Shown here piece after piece: positions 5,916 to 8,215 of a DNA stretch of 8,215 nt (position 1 is the stretch's first letter; each line of letters begins with the position of its first letter). The position numbers and the translations under genes are program-made. Source of the stretch: Phycisphaerae bacterium (GTDB lineage Bacteria; Planctomycetota; Phycisphaerae; Sedimentisphaerales; UBA12454). The stretch is from NCBI GenBank assembly GCA_028712345.1, contig JAQTQF010000072.1, forward strand, positions 1 through 8,215, written 5' to 3'. The notes under the pieces were generated by a model, which was given only the letters and a program-made list of their open reading frames with translations, was not told the DNA's origin and made no database searches.

Positions 5916-8215
5916 ATTTGCCGGTAAGTTTTTCGATTGATGCTGAAATCCTGTCTTTGACATCTTTAGAAACATTTTCATCCGCTAATTCCAAAGCCAT
6001 TTTATAGGCCGTCAAGGCCTCAGCATCCTGCCCCAGTCTTTCCTTCGCCATTCCTACATGTTCATACACTTCTGTAGGCGCACTAATCTTATTTTGTTCA
6101 AACTGCTGCAATGCTCTTTGCAGAATTTCGTCTGCCTTCTGAGCATTTTCGTTTTTGAGAAGTACATAACCATAAGTATCCAGTACATTTGCGTTACCTG
6201 GCATCGCATCATAAGCCTTTTGTGCATACTCAAGCGCCCTGCCGGCATTTTCGCCACTCTCTACCAGCATATAAGCAACATTGTTAAGTACTGAAATATT
6301 TGTCGGCTGTTTTTGAAGTATACTTTCGTACTCCTGAATGGTTTTATCCAGATAATCTTTATCGCCAGTCTTTTGAAATGCCGAATAAAGAGTAACTGCC
6401 TTACTCGATTGGTACGAAAGCATGGCCTGTTCGTTATCGGACGCAAGCCTTATACATTCATCGACATATTTAAGCGCCTTGTTGTATTCTTCAGCTATCC
6501 CATGTAGATTATACAAAGCGAAATTTACGGCAAGTGAATCCGGCTGAGTCTGAAGTTTCTCGTTGCACCATTTAACTGTCTCATCAAAACCGACCGTCTG
6601 GCTCATCTGTCTTAAAACTTCAATGACAAATCCTTCATTTGTACCCGCCTTCTCTAACGCCCTTCTAAAATATTGCACTGCGGTACTCTGATCACCCGTT
6701 TTCGCTTTGGCTGCGGCCATACTCGCATAAGCGATAGTAGCAACCGGCCCATCAAGGTATTTTGTTGCTTCCGCCAGCAACTGGTCATATTTCTGCGCTG
6801 CGAGCAGCGTTCTTAACTTACCGTCAAAAGCCTGGAAATCAGGAGCTTCGCTATTCTGTTTCAGGCTGTTTTGTAAGGCCGTATCGAAAACCTTATAAGC
6901 GTTATCAAAATCTTTTCTGGCTAATAGAAACCCGCCTGCCCGGTTGTACCAATATGTGCTGTTTGGAAAAGTTTGAATTGCTTCAACATAGAATTTTTGA
7001 AGGCTGTCCTGTTTGCCGGTTCTAATATAAACTTCCTCAAGCATATTTCTGGCAACCGCCGAACCGAACTTATCAATTGCCGTCTTAAGTTCGACTATTG
7101 CCTGTTCTTCTCTGCCAATCCTGATATATGTCTTGGCAAGATCAATCCGTACTTCTGCGCCGTCCTGGAGAGTCTTGCTTTTCTGGAAATCATCGACAGC
7201 GTTATTAAAATTGTTCAGACCAAGATTAATTTGTCCCCTAAGCTGCCATGCCCTGCCGTTGTTTTTATCAAACTCAAGGTTTCTGTTTGCAAGTTTAAGG
7301 GCATCATTGAGTTTACCCTGTTTTGCGAGCAGCCATGCCTGCAAAAACATTGCTCTGGGTTCATCGGGGTATCTTTCCCTAAGACTGGCAAGCTTTTCCT
7401 GTGCATCATCGACAATCCCCATATCAAGGTATGTCTCAATCTGAATTATTTCATTGTCAACTGACTTGTCAAGCTTAAGCAGCTCAGCAGTATATTTGAG
7501 TATCCCTGCATGATCTTTTTTAGTTCTTGCTATGAGAACAAGCCCCTTTACCACATTAGCGTCCTTCGGGTTAGCCTCGTAGAGCTGTGTGAGTATCCGT
7601 TCGGCATCATCAGTCTTTCCGCTTCGTATGTAGAAACGCCACAGAACATCATTGCGGCCGGCAAGTATTTTTTCCGCATCTTCTGTCCTGCCGGCATCTC
7701 TAAGGAATTCGCTGTAACCCGTCAAAACCCTAATATCCGCTGGAGCTGTTTCATAAGCCTTTTCATAAGCATTCTGCGCTATGGAAATATATAAATCTTT
7801 CTGTGATTTTACTGTGCTCTTTTCGGCAAGCTTCAAAGCTAAACCTGCCAGCTTCAACGAATTTTCCACAGTTGGTATAAATTTTTGAATCTGCTGGCAT
7901 ATCGCTATCGCCCTTTCAGGTTCGACATCGCTTATGTAATCAGCATAAAAATTACCTAAGTCAACATCTGTCGGATTAGTACGAAGAGCAGCATCAAGTG
8001 CGCCTCTCATCTCGGCAGCCTGTTCCACTGAAACACCGGTACCAAGGCTTTGATTGCGTTCATAAAGAACAAACGCATAATTTCTTGTAATCGAACCGTC
8101 TATAGGATTAGTCTGATATGCCTTTTTGGCGTCTTCAACAGCATCGAGCTGCTTGCCAAGAGCCGTATTAATTTGACTCCTCAAAAGATAAGCCTGCGAA
8201 AAAACGGGCCTTTTC
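5914..8215 (-). CDS. TPR-repeat protein of an exopolysaccharide cluster (PrsT-like), 5' end outside window
   Basis: 766 residues are visible. The frame is open to the right edge and continues with TPR-like sequence (KRPVFSQAYLLRSQ), so a TTG at 8184 is internal and the true start, with any signal or lipoprotein peptide, lies outside. Nearly the whole length is made of tetratricopeptide helices with the usual spacing of small and aromatic residues; examples are AWQLRGQINLGLNNFNNAVDDF, VLDTYGYVLLKNENAQKAD and VYEHVGMAKERLGQDAEALTAYKMALEL (here partly abbreviated by eye), probably 15 or more units. The end (SVLNNVAYMLVESGENAGRA, then DTYGYVLL) resembles the PrsT-type TPR proteins found beside exosortase/polysaccharide genes. 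It should act as a protein-protein scaffold, probably in the periplasm or envelope, for the machinery that includes the Wzc-like protein encoded next. The specific PrsT assignment is tentative. Confidence 0.85.
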   Translation of the reverse strand, partial: KRPVFSQAYLLRSQINTALGKQLDAVEDAKKAYQTNPIDGSITRNYAFVLYERNQSLGTGVSVEQAAEMRGALDAALRTNPTDVDLGNFYADYISDVEPERAIAICQQIQKFIPTVENSLKLAGLALKLAEKSTVKSQKDLYISIAQNAYEKAYETAPADIRVLTGYSEFLRDAGRTEDAEKILAGRNDVLWRFYIRSGKTDDAERILTQLYEANPKDANVVKGLVLIARTKKDHAGILKYTAELLKLDKSVDNEIIQIETYLDMGIVDDAQEKLASLRERYPDEPRAMFLQAWLLAKQGKLNDALKLANRNLEFDKNNGRAWQLRGQINLGLNNFNNAVDDFQKSKTLQDGAEVRIDLAKTYIRIGREEQAIVELKTAIDKFGSAVARNMLEEVYIRTGKQDSLQKFYVEAIQTFPNSTYWYNRAGGFLLARKDFDNAYKVFDTALQNSLKQNSEAPDFQAFDGKLRTLLAAQKYDQLLAEATKYLDGPVATIAYASMAAAKAKTGDQSTAVQYFRRALEKAGTNEGFVIEVLRQMSQTVGFDETVKWCNEKLQTQPDSLAVNFALYNLHGIAEEYNKALKYVDECIRLASDNEQAMLSYQSSKAVTLYSAFQKTGDKDYLDKTIQEYESILQKQPTNISVLNNVAYMLVESGENAGRALEYAQKAYDAMPGNANVLDTYGYVLLKNENAQKADEILQRALQQFEQNKISAPTEVYEHVGMAKERLGQDAEALTAYKMALELADENVSKDVKDRISASIEKLTGK

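Noticed and set aside
6973..7464. 163-codon plus-strand frame with hydrophobic stretches
   Set aside because: It is antisense to well-formed TPR repeats and is a shadow of their codon bias.

Overview
The window looks like a chromosomal piece from a member of the Planctomycetota, probably class Phycisphaerae. The main clue is a secreted protein with a paired, dockerin-like calcium-binding module whose wording (DxDGNGxVDxxELAxLADNWL, then WCEGADFD..NRVDFVDFALL) is typical of that class. This rests on recalled family style, not on a database search. Base composition is moderately AT-leaning and the intergenic DNA is AT-rich.

Layout from left to right. (1) A plus-strand Fur-superfamily metalloregulator (46-477, reading frame open to the left edge), followed by a hairpin built from repeated 8-bp units. 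(2) A tRNA-Pro(GGG) with a good sigma70-type promoter and a strong 3' hairpin. (3) Convergent to these, on the minus strand, a 611-residue exported protein: signal peptide, beta-solenoid repeats, internal dockerin-like pair and C-terminal jelly-roll-like domain, with its own promoter and Shine-Dalgarno. (4) About 840 bp of AT-rich non-coding DNA (2777-3618) with diverged direct repeats, a recurrent TTAGCAAA motif and a 14-bp perfect palindrome. (5) A minus-strand pair: a TPR-repeat protein running in from the right edge, then a Wzz/Wzc-type chain-length regulator fused to a BY-kinase-type ATPase domain.

The TPR protein and the Wzc-like protein form an apparent operon (66-bp gap) of the kind found in exopolysaccharide export clusters. 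The TPR protein would act as a scaffold and the Wzc-like protein as inner-membrane chain-length and export regulator. The dockerin-like protein lies downstream on the same strand but has its own promoter, and it may be a cell-surface or extracellular product. The Fur-type regulator and the tRNA appear unrelated to that cluster.

The most notable points are three departures from consensus at nucleotide-binding positions of the BY-kinase domain (Walker A Lys to Arg, Walker A' second Asp to Asn, and loss of the GxVLN Asn) and the repeat-rich intergenic region. I saw no clear sign of a defence system, CRISPR array, insertion sequence or phage genes.
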